From: Campylobacterales bacterium
Lineage (GTDB): Bacteria > Campylobacterota > Campylobacteria > Campylobacterales > JALSKU01
Assembly (NCBI GenBank): GCA_027023175.1
Contig: JALVWW010000299.1
Location: forward strand, 1-28,034
Direction of reading: 5' to 3'
DNA length: 28,034 bases
Shown here: positions 1 through 7,655 of the stretch, one piece after another
Layout of the letters: each line of letters starts with the position of its first letter
Position numbering within the stretch: the first letter of the stretch is position 1
Made by a program: the position numbers and the translations under genes
The notes under the pieces: generated by a model
What the model was told of the DNA's origin: nothing
The model's input: only the letters and a program-made list of their open reading frames with translations
The model's database searches: none

Positions 1-938
1 GTAGTATCATTAAAAACACACACTTTTTCATCATCTCCTTCTAGTGTAAAGCTATCCATGGATATTCTGCCAAGGATGGGTTTTCCGTTTGCTACTTTTA
101 ACTCTCCTAAGCCGTTATACCTAAAAAGTCCGTCACCGTAACCTGTGTCGTAAGTGGAAACTGTCATATCTTTTTTGGCTTCAAAAACTCCCCCATATCC
201 AACTCTTTGATCTTTTTTTAACTCTCTTTGGCTTAGTTTCTCTGCCCATAAAGATAGCACCGGTTTAAGAGGAGGATTTTGCAATGGCGAGTTTAGATAG
301 TGATAGCCATATATACTTATGCCACTTCTAGCAAAATCTTCATCAAAGTTATTGTTTCTAAAGATTGCGGCGGAATTGTGTGAGTGGAAGTAGGGTAGGG
401 GGATATTTATGCTTTTGCATACCTCTTTAACTCTTTTTTTTATATCTTTAAAGATTTCTTTTTGCCAAAAGTATTCACTTGTCAGCTCATCAGCACTTCT
501 AAAGTGGGTAAAAACTCCTTTTAAAATAAGTTTTTTTTCTTTGATAAGCTTTAGCGTCTGGTCTATTTCATCAGGCTTGATACCGTTTCTATGCATCCCC
601 GTATCCACTTTTAACTCCACTAAAGAGCCTGTGGGGATTTTTTGGATAGAATTTATATGATTTATTGCTATACCGATATTCTGGAGCTTCTCTTTTGGTA
701 TATTGCTCAAAACAAGAGTATATGGTATATACTCTTTTGTGATAAGTGCCTCTTTTACGGTTTTTACAGCACACCTTTTGGCACCAAACTCACAAGATAG
801 CTTTGCCATCTCTTTTAAGCCGTGACCATAGGCATTATCTTTTAAAACTACAAAAAGTTTCTCGATGCTACCTATTTGCTTGGAGATTAATGTCAAGTTA
901 TGGAAGAAATTTGACTTATTTATAATAATGTAAGACAC
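1..938 (-). CDS. alr: Alanine racemase, 3' end missing
   Basis: Fold-type III PLP enzyme that interconverts L- and D-alanine in the cytoplasm and supplies D-Ala for peptidoglycan. I translated the minus strand from a GTG at 938 and get 312 open residues up to the window edge. The PLP-lysine motif VLKDNAYGHG is at residues 30-39 (Lys33), the catalytic-tyrosine segment VGYGG is near residue 248, and GRISMD starts at residue 290, all as in alanine racemases. Only a few tens of C-terminal residues should be missing. The GTG start is preceded by a GGAG sequence and by an in-frame stop, and lies 8 nt after the upstream 81-residue gene, so the two probably share a transcript. The family call is firm; the start codon is inferred. 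Confidence 0.9.
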   Translation of the reverse strand, partial: MSYIIINKSNFFHNLTLISKQIGSIEKLFVVLKDNAYGHGLKEMAKLSCEFGAKRCAVKTVKEALITKEYIPYTLVLSNIPKEKLQNIGIAINHINSIQKIPTGSLVELKVDTGMHRNGIKPDEIDQTLKLIKEKKLILKGVFTHFRSADELTSEYFWQKEIFKDIKKRVKEVCKSINIPLPYFHSHNSAAIFRNNNFDEDFARSGISIYGYHYLNSPLQNPPLKPVLSLWAEKLSQRELKKDQRVGYGGVFEAKKDMTVSTYDTGYGDGLFRYNGLGELKVANGKPILGRISMDSFTLEGDDEKVCVFNDT

Positions 939-946
939 CTTAAATA

Positions 947-1192
947 CTACTCCGCTTTAAGATTGTAAGCTTTGACTAAATGACCTCTTAGTTTTCTTGC
1001 CTGATAGTCAAGTTTGTAAAAAAGAGCATATATGTCTTTAGCATCAAGCTTTGGGTCGGAGCTAAAGTCAAACTGTTCGCCGTTTTTTGGTATATGGGTA
1101 TCAAGATAATCATAAAATGCACTTCTTGCCTCTATGAGTTTATCAGTATCATTTTTTATAATATCTTTTTGACTTTTATCTACTTTTTTCAT
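947..1192 (-). CDS. Small charged hypothetical protein
   Basis: An 81-residue protein rich in Lys, Asp and Glu, with no signal peptide, no membrane segment and no motif I recognise, so probably a soluble cytoplasmic protein. The ATG at 1192 has an AAGGA ribosome binding site about 6 nt upstream. The gene ends 8 nt before the GTG of the alanine racemase gene, which suggests co-transcription. It is divergent from nosZ across a 296-bp gap that carries FNR-type sites. A plausible minus-strand promoter is TTGTAT (complement of 1253-1258), 17 nt, TAAAAT (complement of 1230-1235). Whether it is a real gene rests on the ribosome binding site, the tight spacing and the well-behaved amino acid composition. 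Confidence 0.65.
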   Translation of the reverse strand: MKKVDKSQKDIIKNDTDKLIEARSAFYDYLDTHIPKNGEQFDFSSDPKLDAKDIYALFYKLDYQARKLRGHLVKAYNLKAE

Positions 1193-1289
1193 TGAGTTTC
1201 CTTCTTTTTAAATATCTATATAATAGTGTATTTTAACATATTTGTTAAAAAAATACAATTTTTACTAAATTTTTTTGTTATAATTCACA

Positions 1290-1303
1290 TTGATTTTTAT
1301 CAT
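1290..1303. promoter_or_regulatory. Distal FNR/CRP-family-like site
   Basis: TTGATTTTTATCAT matches the FNR consensus TTGAT-N4-ATCAA except at the last base. It lies in the gap between the divergent 81-aa gene and nosZ. Its centre (1296.5) is about 137 bp upstream of the inferred nosZ start point and about 73 bp upstream of the inferred start point of the divergent gene. AT-rich DNA makes chance near-matches fairly likely. Confidence 0.35.
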
Positions 1304-1384
1304 TTAAAATCCCTATAAACAGGTAATTTTATACAAAAACTTAAAGTAATCTTACTATGAAACTTAAAATGACACATTTATGAC

Positions 1385-1398
1385 TTGATGATGATCAA
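1385..1398 (+). promoter_or_regulatory. Consensus FNR/CRP-family box of nosZ
   Basis: TTGATGATGATCAA is an exact TTGAT-N4-ATCAA palindrome. Its centre (1391.5) lies 29.5 bp before the first base of a perfect TATAAT at 1421, which puts the box at about -41.5 from the expected start point (about 1433), the classic class II activation position of FNR-type regulators. In Campylobacterota, denitrification genes are commonly under CRP/FNR-family regulators that respond to low oxygen, N-oxides or NO; which one acts here cannot be told from the sequence. Confidence 0.85.
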
Positions 1399-1420
1399 TG
1401 ATATTTAACATAAATTTAAC

Positions 1421-1426
1421 TATAAT
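1421..1426 (+). promoter_or_regulatory. nosZ -10 element
   Basis: A perfect TATAAT. No -35 hexamer is visible because the expected place is occupied by the FNR-type box, typical of an activator-dependent promoter. The predicted 5' leader is about 56 nt and ends in a strong AAGGAGG ribosome binding site 3 nt before the nosZ ATG. Confidence 0.75.
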
Positions 1427-1488
1427 TTCACCATAGAATTATGTTTGGTGTGTAAAACAGATAATTCAAAAATTTTTAAGGAGGATGT

Positions 1489-4092
1489 ATGAAGCAGATG
1501 GTTAAAAAGATATCGACCGTTGCACTAGGTACAATGGTTGGTATGACTTTGCTTTCAGCTCAGAGTGAACTTGAGAAGGTCATGAAGGAAAGACACTTGA
1601 CTCAACAAGATTTGCTTGCAGCTGCGAAAACTTACCTGCCAAGCGGTGGTAGAGATAAGTATTTGGTTTTTAGTTCAACCGGTCAAGCCGGTCAAATGTT
1701 GGTTTATGGTGTACCTTCTATGAAGATACTCAAGTATATAGGTGTATTTACTCCGGAGCCTTGGCAGGGATGGGGTTATGATGATGATACCAAAAAAATT
1801 CTTGCCGAAGGTAATATAAGAGGTAAGAAGATCACATGGGGTGATACTCACCACCCAGCTATTTCTGAGACAAACGGTAGATATGACGGTAAATGGTTGG
1901 TTATCAATGATAAAGCCAACCCAAGGATTGCCGTTATCGACTTGAAAGACTTTGTTACAAAGCAGATAGTTGTTAACCCAGTTTTCAAAAGTGACCACGG
2001 TGGAGCTTTCTTTACTCCAAATAGTGAATATATCTTGGAAGCTTGCCAGTATGCTGCTCCGCTAGATAACAACTGGCACCCTATGAATGAGTATGTTGAC
2101 TCATATAGAGGTGGTGTTACAGTATGGAAATTTAACCATAAAGAGGGAAAAATTGAGCCTAAGAAGTCATTTACCATAGAGCTTCCTCCATATATGCAAG
2201 ATCTTTCTGATGCAGGTAAAGAGGTAAGTTACGGTTGGGGCTTTACAAATAGTTTCAACTCTGAAATGTACACAGGTGGTATCGAAAAAGGTCTTCCTCC
2301 ATTTGAGGCTGGATGTTCAAGAAATGATACTGACTTTTTACAAGTTTATAATTGGAAAAAATTAGCTAAGCTTGCTGAAGATCCAAAAAATGTAAAAGTT
2401 ATAAACGGACATAGAGTTATACCTATAGATGTAGCTGTTAAAAATAACTGTCTATTTTTGGTTCCTGAGCCAAAATCTCCTCACGGAGTGGATGTAACTC
2501 CTGATGGAAAGTATGTGGTAGTTTGCGGTAAGCTAGATACTCACGCTTCTGTTTATGACTTTGAAAAGATGATGAAACTTTTCAAAAATAAAGAGTTTGC
2601 AGGTCATGATCCGTTTGGTATTCCTATCCTTGATATGAAAAAATCTTTACACTGCCAAGCTGAACTAGGTCTTGGACCATTGCATAACCAAATGGGTAAA
2701 CATTGGAAAAAAACAGGTGAAATATATACTTCACTATATGTTGACAGCCAAGTTGTAAAATGGAGCTATCTAACTTGTAAAGTTCAAGATAGAGTAAATG
2801 TTAACTACAACATCGGCCACCTTTGCGGAATGGAAGGTAAAACTGAAGATCCTCAAGGTGATTATATCATAGCTCTTAACAAACTATCTATCGATAGATT
2901 TGATAGAATTGGACCTTTGCATCCTCAAAACCACCAGCTTATAGATATAAGTGGTAAAAAGATGCAAATGATTTATGACTTACCTATAGGTCTAGGTGAG
3001 CCTCACCAAGCTGTAGCCATAAGAGTTAGCAAAATCAAGCCTTATGTAAGATATAAAATGGGTTACAATCCTTTCACAGATAAGCCTCACAGAGGTAAAA
3101 CTCTAGCAGGTCAAGAGAAGATAGTAAGAAAAGGTAAGCATGTTTATGTATATGGAACTTTGGTAAGAAGCCATATCAATCCAGAGCATATAAATGTAAA
3201 CCTTGGAGATACAGTAACTATCTATTTAACTAACCTTGAAAGAGCTGAAGATGAGACTCACGGCTTTACAGTAGATCAGTACAATGTTCATGCTTCACTA
3301 GAGCCTGGTAAAACTGTTGCTCTTACATTTAAGGCTGACAGAGAGGGTGTATTCCCTTACTACTGTACAGAGTTCTGTTCTGCACTTCACTTGGAGATGA
3401 TGGGTTACTTGCTTGTTAAAGATCCAAACAAAAAATATGTAAGTGCTAAGAAAATTCACAGAGCTAAAATGAGCAAAGAGCAACTAATGAAAGAGTATAA
3501 GAAAACAGTTGCTGTCAATGATGCTACAGATAAAGTTATCCAGAGTGTTGTTAAATTCTTGAAAGAAAACCACTATGAGAAATATCCTGTAGTTAAGCAA
3601 TTGGTTAGCGATGCTCTAGATCAGTATGGCAAAATCAAAAAACAAAAAGAGTTAGCAGATAAAGCTCTAAAAGCAGGAGATATCAATAAAGCTATCCTTT
3701 TTGAAAATATGATTTGGCAATATATGGTTAAAACTGCAGATGTTGGTATCAGGGCTAGAGACCTTCTTGTAAGCAAGCTTGCTACTCCAATGAGTGAAGC
3801 AGCTAAAAGAGGTAAGATAGCATTTGATGAAGGCGGATGCGGCGGATGCCATGTTATCGGTAAAGTAAGTTCAGGTCCAGACTTGACCGGTGTTCTTCAA
3901 AGACATCCAAACGGTGAAAAATGGGTAGAAGAGTGGATACTACATCCTGAGAAAATGTATGATAATCCATACATAAAATCAATGATCAATTACTTCAATC
4001 TTAGAATGCCTAACCAAGGTATGACTAAGAAACAAGTTAAAGATATGATCGAATACTTCAAGTGGATAGATAAAAACGCAAATCTATTCTAA
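1489..4092 (+). CDS. nosZ: Nitrous oxide reductase, cytochrome c-fused (clade II)
   Basis: Periplasmic multicopper enzyme that reduces N2O to N2. The 867-residue protein starts with a Sec-type signal peptide (about residues 1-24, no twin arginine), as in clade II enzymes. The N-terminal beta-propeller carries all seven CuZ histidines: H121 and H122 (DTHHP), H170 (DHGG), H332 (SPHG), H399 (LHNQ), H444 (GHLC) and H506 (EPHQ). The cupredoxin domain holds the CuA ligands H591 and C626, C630, H634, M637 in CTEFCSALHLEM. A helical, Lys-rich linker (about 655-765) leads to a C-terminal monohaem cytochrome c domain with CGGCH at 784-788 and probable Met ligand M840. This fused haem is the epsilonproteobacterial form and probably accepts electrons from NosC-type cytochromes. 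Transcription is from an FNR-type promoter; a hairpin follows the stop. Confidence 0.98.
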   Translation: MKQMVKKISTVALGTMVGMTLLSAQSELEKVMKERHLTQQDLLAAAKTYLPSGGRDKYLVFSSTGQAGQMLVYGVPSMKILKYIGVFTPEPWQGWGYDDDTKKILAEGNIRGKKITWGDTHHPAISETNGRYDGKWLVINDKANPRIAVIDLKDFVTKQIVVNPVFKSDHGGAFFTPNSEYILEACQYAAPLDNNWHPMNEYVDSYRGGVTVWKFNHKEGKIEPKKSFTIELPPYMQDLSDAGKEVSYGWGFTNSFNSEMYTGGIEKGLPPFEAGCSRNDTDFLQVYNWKKLAKLAEDPKNVKVINGHRVIPIDVAVKNNCLFLVPEPKSPHGVDVTPDGKYVVVCGKLDTHASVYDFEKMMKLFKNKEFAGHDPFGIPILDMKKSLHCQAELGLGPLHNQMGKHWKKTGEIYTSLYVDSQVVKWSYLTCKVQDRVNVNYNIGHLCGMEGKTEDPQGDYIIALNKLSIDRFDRIGPLHPQNHQLIDISGKKMQMIYDLPIGLGEPHQAVAIRVSKIKPYVRYKMGYNPFTDKPHRGKTLAGQEKIVRKGKHVYVYGTLVRSHINPEHINVNLGDTVTIYLTNLERAEDETHGFTVDQYNVHASLEPGKTVALTFKADREGVFPYYCTEFCSALHLEMMGYLLVKDPNKKYVSAKKIHRAKMSKEQLMKEYKKTVAVNDATDKVIQSVVKFLKENHYEKYPVVKQLVSDALDQYGKIKKQKELADKALKAGDINKAILFENMIWQYMVKTADVGIRARDLLVSKLATPMSEAAKRGKIAFDEGGCGGCHVIGKVSSGPDLTGVLQRHPNGEKWVEEWILHPEKMYDNPYIKSMINYFNLRMPNQGMTKKQVKDMIEYFKWIDKNANLF

Positions 4093-4100
4093 GATAAATT

Positions 4101-4127
4101 ACACCCTGTCGCAAGATGACAGGGTGT
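4101..4127 (+). terminator. Hairpin between nosZ and nosB
   Basis: A perfect 10-bp inverted repeat (ACACCCTGTC and its complement) with a 7-nt loop, starting 8 nt after the nosZ stop. The run after it (AATCTTAT) is poor in T, so it may end transcription only partly, or protect the 3' end of nosZ mRNA. It separates nosZ from the second FNR-type promoter. Confidence 0.7.
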
Positions 4128-4163
4128 AATCTTATAAAAAACTTAAAAATACACTTTTACGAC

Positions 4164-4177
4164 TTGATGAAAATCAA
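4164..4177 (+). promoter_or_regulatory. Consensus FNR/CRP-family box of nosB operon
   Basis: TTGATGAAAATCAA is an exact TTGAT-N4-ATCAA palindrome centred at 4170.5, again 29.5 bp before the first base of TATAAT (4200-4205), so at about -41.5 from a predicted start near 4212. The spacing equals that of the nosZ promoter, and the 40 bp at 4139-4178 match 1360-1399 at 34 positions. Confidence 0.85.
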
Positions 4178-4199
4178 TAAAAAATATATATTATTACGA

Positions 4200-4205
4200 T
4201 ATAAT
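4200..4205 (+). promoter_or_regulatory. nosB operon -10 element
   Basis: A perfect TATAAT with the FNR-type box in place of a -35 element. The predicted leader is only about 23 nt, with AAGGAAA as ribosome binding site before the nosB ATG at 4235. It should drive nosB through at least nosY. Confidence 0.75.
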
Positions 4206-4234
4206 ACTGCACAAATTTTATAAAGGAAATTAAG

Positions 4235-5038
4235 ATGAATAAATCCCTCTTAAAATCAAGGATTTTTGCATTGTTAGCACTAGGTATGCTTTTATACTGG
4301 TTTGTTATACCGGCAGTACTTGCTCACAATGTAAAAGAACTTGTAGATACCGACCAGGCAAACAAAATATCACCTTTGATGGAAAAAGTATGGAACTTTT
4401 ACCAAAAAGGAAGATATGTCAGTCCAAATGCTCCAGATATGGTAAAAGAAGACTTGAAAAAAACAGGTCAGGCACATTTAAAAACACTTATTAAAGGTGA
4501 TGCTGAGATAAATGTTGTAACTGCACCTATATGGTATGTTGCATTAGAGGCTCCTAACTATCCAAAAGAGGCATTTCCTGAGGGGATACCTGTTTATTAT
4601 CATTTTGACGGATTTAGCGGTGATGTTCATGAAATGAATACCATAAACCATTTTATAGGAATGGATCCAATGAAAAGGGGAGCTCCATATCTAAGGATGT
4701 TTGCTCCTTATGCTTTGGTATTTTTAGCACTTCTTTTAGTATATTTTATACTTTATGATAGTAAAATACTAAATCTTTTGATGCTTATTCCAGTAGCACT
4801 TCCGGCTATATTTTTGGGATTTTATGCTTATTGGCTTTATTGGTTCGGACACCATATGCATGCATGGGGCGCATTTAAGATAAAGCCGTTTACACCGACA
4901 GTTTTTGGAGATGGTAAAGTTGCACAATTTACTACCCACTCTTACCCAACATGGGGATTTTGGGTACTTATCGGTATAAGTTTACTATCTCTTTTGGCGC
5001 TAATTTCAAGAATAAAAGCAGAAAAACAAGAGGCATAA
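4235..5038 (+). CDS. nosB: NosB-like membrane protein of the nos cluster
   Basis: A 267-residue membrane protein with an N-terminal hydrophobic segment (about 10-30), a periplasmic domain (about 31-150) and three further hydrophobic segments near 155-172, 178-203 and 237-258. A His/Trp-rich stretch (GHHMHAWG, about 205-212) sits between the last two segments and could bind metal. Position directly after nosZ and before nosD, together with size and topology, matches NosB of Wolinella-type nos clusters; its biochemical role is not established. First gene after the second FNR-type promoter. One nucleotide separates its stop from the nosD start. The name rests on synteny and overall features, not on a catalytic motif. 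Confidence 0.8.
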   Translation: MNKSLLKSRIFALLALGMLLYWFVIPAVLAHNVKELVDTDQANKISPLMEKVWNFYQKGRYVSPNAPDMVKEDLKKTGQAHLKTLIKGDAEINVVTAPIWYVALEAPNYPKEAFPEGIPVYYHFDGFSGDVHEMNTINHFIGMDPMKRGAPYLRMFAPYALVFLALLLVYFILYDSKILNLLMLIPVALPAIFLGFYAYWLYWFGHHMHAWGAFKIKPFTPTVFGDGKVAQFTTHSYPTWGFWVLIGISLLSLLALISRIKAEKQEA

Positions 5039-5039
5039 T

Positions 5040-6284
5040 TTGAAAAAAGTTGTTTTGATAGTTTTATCTTTTTCATCTTTGCTTGTCGCAAATGTATTGC
5101 AAGATGCTATAGATGCTGCAAAACCGGGCTCAAAGCTTGAGTTGCCTGCAGGTGTTTATAAGGGCAATATAGTGATAAACAAACCTCTTATAATTGATGG
5201 TAAAAATCAAAAAGCTATCATTGAAGGAGATGGAAAAGGGACGGTTATATCTATAAAAAGTTCAGGTGTAACTGTTGAAAATTTAACTATCAGACACAGC
5301 GGTAACGAGCACGAAAGAGTTGATGCCGGAATTTCTGTGAAGAATGCCCATGGTTCAAATGACTCTTTGATACGAAATGTTACTATTAGAAACAATCGCA
5401 TAGTTGATTGTCTTTTTGGAATTGACTTGCAAATGGTCAGTAATTCAAAAATTATAAATAACTATATCACATCTAAAAAGTATTCTTTGGGGCTTAGAGG
5501 TGATGGAGTAAGGCTTTGGTACAGTAACGACAATATCTTAAGAGGCAACAAGCTCTATAAATCAAGAGATTTTGTTGTTTGGTACAGTCATGGAAATTTG
5601 ATAGAAAAAAATAGAGGAGAGTATGGAAGATACTCTTTGCACTTTATGTATGCGGGTAAAAATATAGTAAAAGACAATGTTTACAAACATAACTCAGTAG
5701 GTATTTACTTTATGTATTCAAAAGATAGTGAAGCATATGGTAATTTGATAGAAAATTCCATGGGAACAACAGGAGTTGGAATTGGGCTTAAAGATTGTTC
5801 AAATTTTACTATAAAAGATAATACCATAATATATTGTGCAAGAGGATTTTTTATGGATAGATCTCCGTTTCAACCCGGAACTCATAACTATATAGAAAAT
5901 AATAGAATTGTTTATAACAGTATAGGAGTCAAATTTCACTCTTTAAGTATTGCCAATATATTTAAGCATAATATTGTAAAAGGCAATATGGAAAATGTTG
6001 TAAATGATTCATATAATGCCAAAGTTACTCAAAATATTTGGGATGAGAATTACTGGGATGATTATGAAGGATTTGATAAAAATGGTGATGGGATAGGAGA
6101 TAATCCTTATATTGATTATCAATATGCAGATAAAGTTTGGTTGCTAAACCCAAATATAAGGTTTTTCTATGGATCGCCTGTGATATCCATACTAAATTTT
6201 ATAGCAAAGTTGGCTCCAATTTCTGAGCCTATAAAATTACTGGAGGATAAACATCCTATTATGAAAGAGAGTACGATACTATGA
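5040..6284 (+). CDS. nosD: NosD periplasmic beta-helix maturation protein
   Basis: Periplasmic accessory protein needed to build the CuZ centre of NosZ, working with the NosF/NosY ABC system. The 414-residue protein has a Sec signal peptide (about 1-18), then a long right-handed beta-helix of the NosD/CASH type visible as repeated N-rich turns (for example IRNNRI, IINNYI, IKDNTI, IENNRI), and the conserved C-terminal NosD segment WDDYEGFDKNGDGIGDNPY. The start is TTG at 5040, one base after the nosB stop, with AAGAGG about 6 nt upstream. Its stop overlaps the nosG start in ATGA at 6281. Length and domain layout are normal for NosD. Confidence 0.95.
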   Translation: MKKVVLIVLSFSSLLVANVLQDAIDAAKPGSKLELPAGVYKGNIVINKPLIIDGKNQKAIIEGDGKGTVISIKSSGVTVENLTIRHSGNEHERVDAGISVKNAHGSNDSLIRNVTIRNNRIVDCLFGIDLQMVSNSKIINNYITSKKYSLGLRGDGVRLWYSNDNILRGNKLYKSRDFVVWYSHGNLIEKNRGEYGRYSLHFMYAGKNIVKDNVYKHNSVGIYFMYSKDSEAYGNLIENSMGTTGVGIGLKDCSNFTIKDNTIIYCARGFFMDRSPFQPGTHNYIENNRIVYNSIGVKFHSLSIANIFKHNIVKGNMENVVNDSYNAKVTQNIWDENYWDDYEGFDKNGDGIGDNPYIDYQYADKVWLLNPNIRFFYGSPVISILNFIAKLAPISEPIKLLEDKHPIMKESTIL

Positions 6285-7063
6285 CACCAGAAGAAAAAAA
6301 GAGAAGAGAATTTATAAAAAAGGCTACCGGTCTTGGAATATTGGGAGTCGTTTCTGCCGGAGGTATTGCTTTGGCACCTGACTTTAAGCCCAAGGAGAAG
6401 AGACTTAGACCTCCTGGAGCTGTTCCTGAAAAGAATTATCTTTCACTTTGTATAAAGTGTGGACAATGTTTACAAGTATGTCCTTATGATTGTATTAAGC
6501 TTGAAGATATAGAGGGTAAAGCCGGTTTTGGAACAGCCTATATAGTTCCTGAAGAGAGGGGATGTTATCTATGTAAAGCTTTTCCATGTATATTGGCTTG
6601 TCCAACAGGTGCACTTGATCATGAGGATGATAGTATAGATAAAGTTCATATGGGTGTCGCTATAGTAAAAAGACCAAATGCTTGTTTGGCACTAAAAAAT
6701 GAAAAAGTTCCAAGAAGTGCAATAGATAGGATATATGATCACACAAAAATTCTTTCAAAAAAAGAGAGAGAAGAAAAAAAAGTAGTGATAGAACCAAATG
6801 ATCCTGAAAAATATGTACTGCAAAAAAAGGTTTTGGAAAAATTGGAGAAATTTGAGGGGCAAGATTGTACAATTTGTGCAGATATGTGTCCTTTTATACC
6901 AGACCCATCTTTGGCAATAGGTATGGTGGACCATAAAACCGGAAAGTTGCCAGAAATTAGAAAAGCATGTGTGGGATGTGGTGCTTGTGTTGAGCTGTGC
7001 CCTACAAATGTTCTTGAAGTAGTTCCAAGGGCAACTTACAAAGAAATATATGGGGAGGGGTAA
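6281..7063 (+). CDS. nosG: NosG ferredoxin-type protein (NapG-like)
   Basis: Periplasmic iron-sulfur protein thought to pass electrons from the NosH quinol dehydrogenase toward NosZ, as NapG does with NapH. The 260-residue protein begins with a Tat signal (KKRREFIKK, R8-R9, then a hydrophobic segment to about residue 32). Four cysteine clusters for [4Fe-4S] centres are seen: CIKCGQCLQVCP (57-68), CYLCKAFPCILACP (95-108), CTICADMCP (196-204) and CVGCGACVELCP (230-241). A Lys/Glu-rich stretch of about 50 residues (140-190) separates the two cluster pairs. The gene overlaps nosD by 4 nt and ends one base before the nosC1 ATG. NapG-family assignment is firm; NosG is chosen by context. Confidence 0.93.
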   Translation: MTPEEKKRREFIKKATGLGILGVVSAGGIALAPDFKPKEKRLRPPGAVPEKNYLSLCIKCGQCLQVCPYDCIKLEDIEGKAGFGTAYIVPEERGCYLCKAFPCILACPTGALDHEDDSIDKVHMGVAIVKRPNACLALKNEKVPRSAIDRIYDHTKILSKKEREEKKVVIEPNDPEKYVLQKKVLEKLEKFEGQDCTICADMCPFIPDPSLAIGMVDHKTGKLPEIRKACVGCGACVELCPTNVLEVVPRATYKEIYGEG

Positions 7064-7064
7064 A

Positions 7065-7655
7065 ATGGTTAAATATAAATGGATGGTACTATCCTTTACA
7101 GCTATTATCGCTTTTAGTGGTTGTGGAGACAAAAAGAAAGAGGAGAGTAGTTCAAAAGAGATTGCAAAGCCGGGAGCTATTAAAGTTACCCAAAATGCTG
7201 TAAAAAAAGAGGTAAAAAAAGAGGCTTCCAAGCAAAACAGCGGTCAGTTTTACTACTCTTATAACGAGGAAGATAAATCCAAAGAAGCTAAAGCTATTGA
7301 TAAGTATGAAGAGGATACCAAAAAACAAAGAACTACCATAGATGCTTATCTTCATGTCAGGTCTCCTTATGAGAGAATAAAGATAAGCTTAATGATAAAC
7401 AAACTAAGTCATGATTTTATTGTTCACTGTTCAGCCTGTCACGATGACTACGGTAACGGAATTATCGGACCGTCACTTCTTGGTAAGGATGGAAAGTTTA
7501 TCTACGGCAGACTGATGGACTTTAAATCAGGCAAAAGAAAAAATATTTTGATGAAAGGTCTTGTATCTCAAATAGATGACAAAAGACTAAAAGCTATCGC
7601 TGATGAGATAGCTGATTTTAATGCAAAACTACTAAAATTAAGGAATGGAAAATGA
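7065..7655 (+). CDS. nosC1: NosC1 monohaem cytochrome c lipoprotein
   Basis: A 196-residue monohaem c-type cytochrome, probably lipid-anchored in the periplasm (lipobox-like FSGC, Cys20). A long Lys/Glu/Ser-rich linker (21-95) precedes the haem domain with CSACH (122-126) and probable Met ligand M163. I chose the ATG at 7065 rather than the in-frame ATG at 7050 because a strong GGGGAGGGG ribosome binding site sits at 7052-7060 and the longer form would overlap nosG by 14 nt. The haem domain closely resembles that of the next gene (shared GIIGPSL and DFKSGKR), so the pair looks like a tandem duplication. Likely role: electron transfer to the haem domain of NosZ, from position and family. Confidence 0.88.
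   Translation: MVKYKWMVLSFTAIIAFSGCGDKKKEESSSKEIAKPGAIKVTQNAVKKEVKKEASKQNSGQFYYSYNEEDKSKEAKAIDKYEEDTKKQRTTIDAYLHVRSPYERIKISLMINKLSHDFIVHCSACHDDYGNGIIGPSLLGKDGKFIYGRLMDFKSGKRKNILMKGLVSQIDDKRLKAIADEIADFNAKLLKLRNGK

Noticed and set aside
589..774. Short minus-strand reading frame within the first 940 bases
   Set aside because: It is the alternative frame of the alanine racemase gene, whose own frame is open from 938 to the window edge with intact motifs.
1675..2177. Minus-strand reading frames opposite nosZ
   Set aside because: They lie antisense within the fully conserved nosZ propeller and have no recognisable family, ribosome binding site or promoter.
7050..7064. Upstream in-frame ATG for nosC1
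   Set aside because: It would place five extra residues before the signal peptide and overlap nosG; the ATG at 7065 has a much better placed ribosome binding site.
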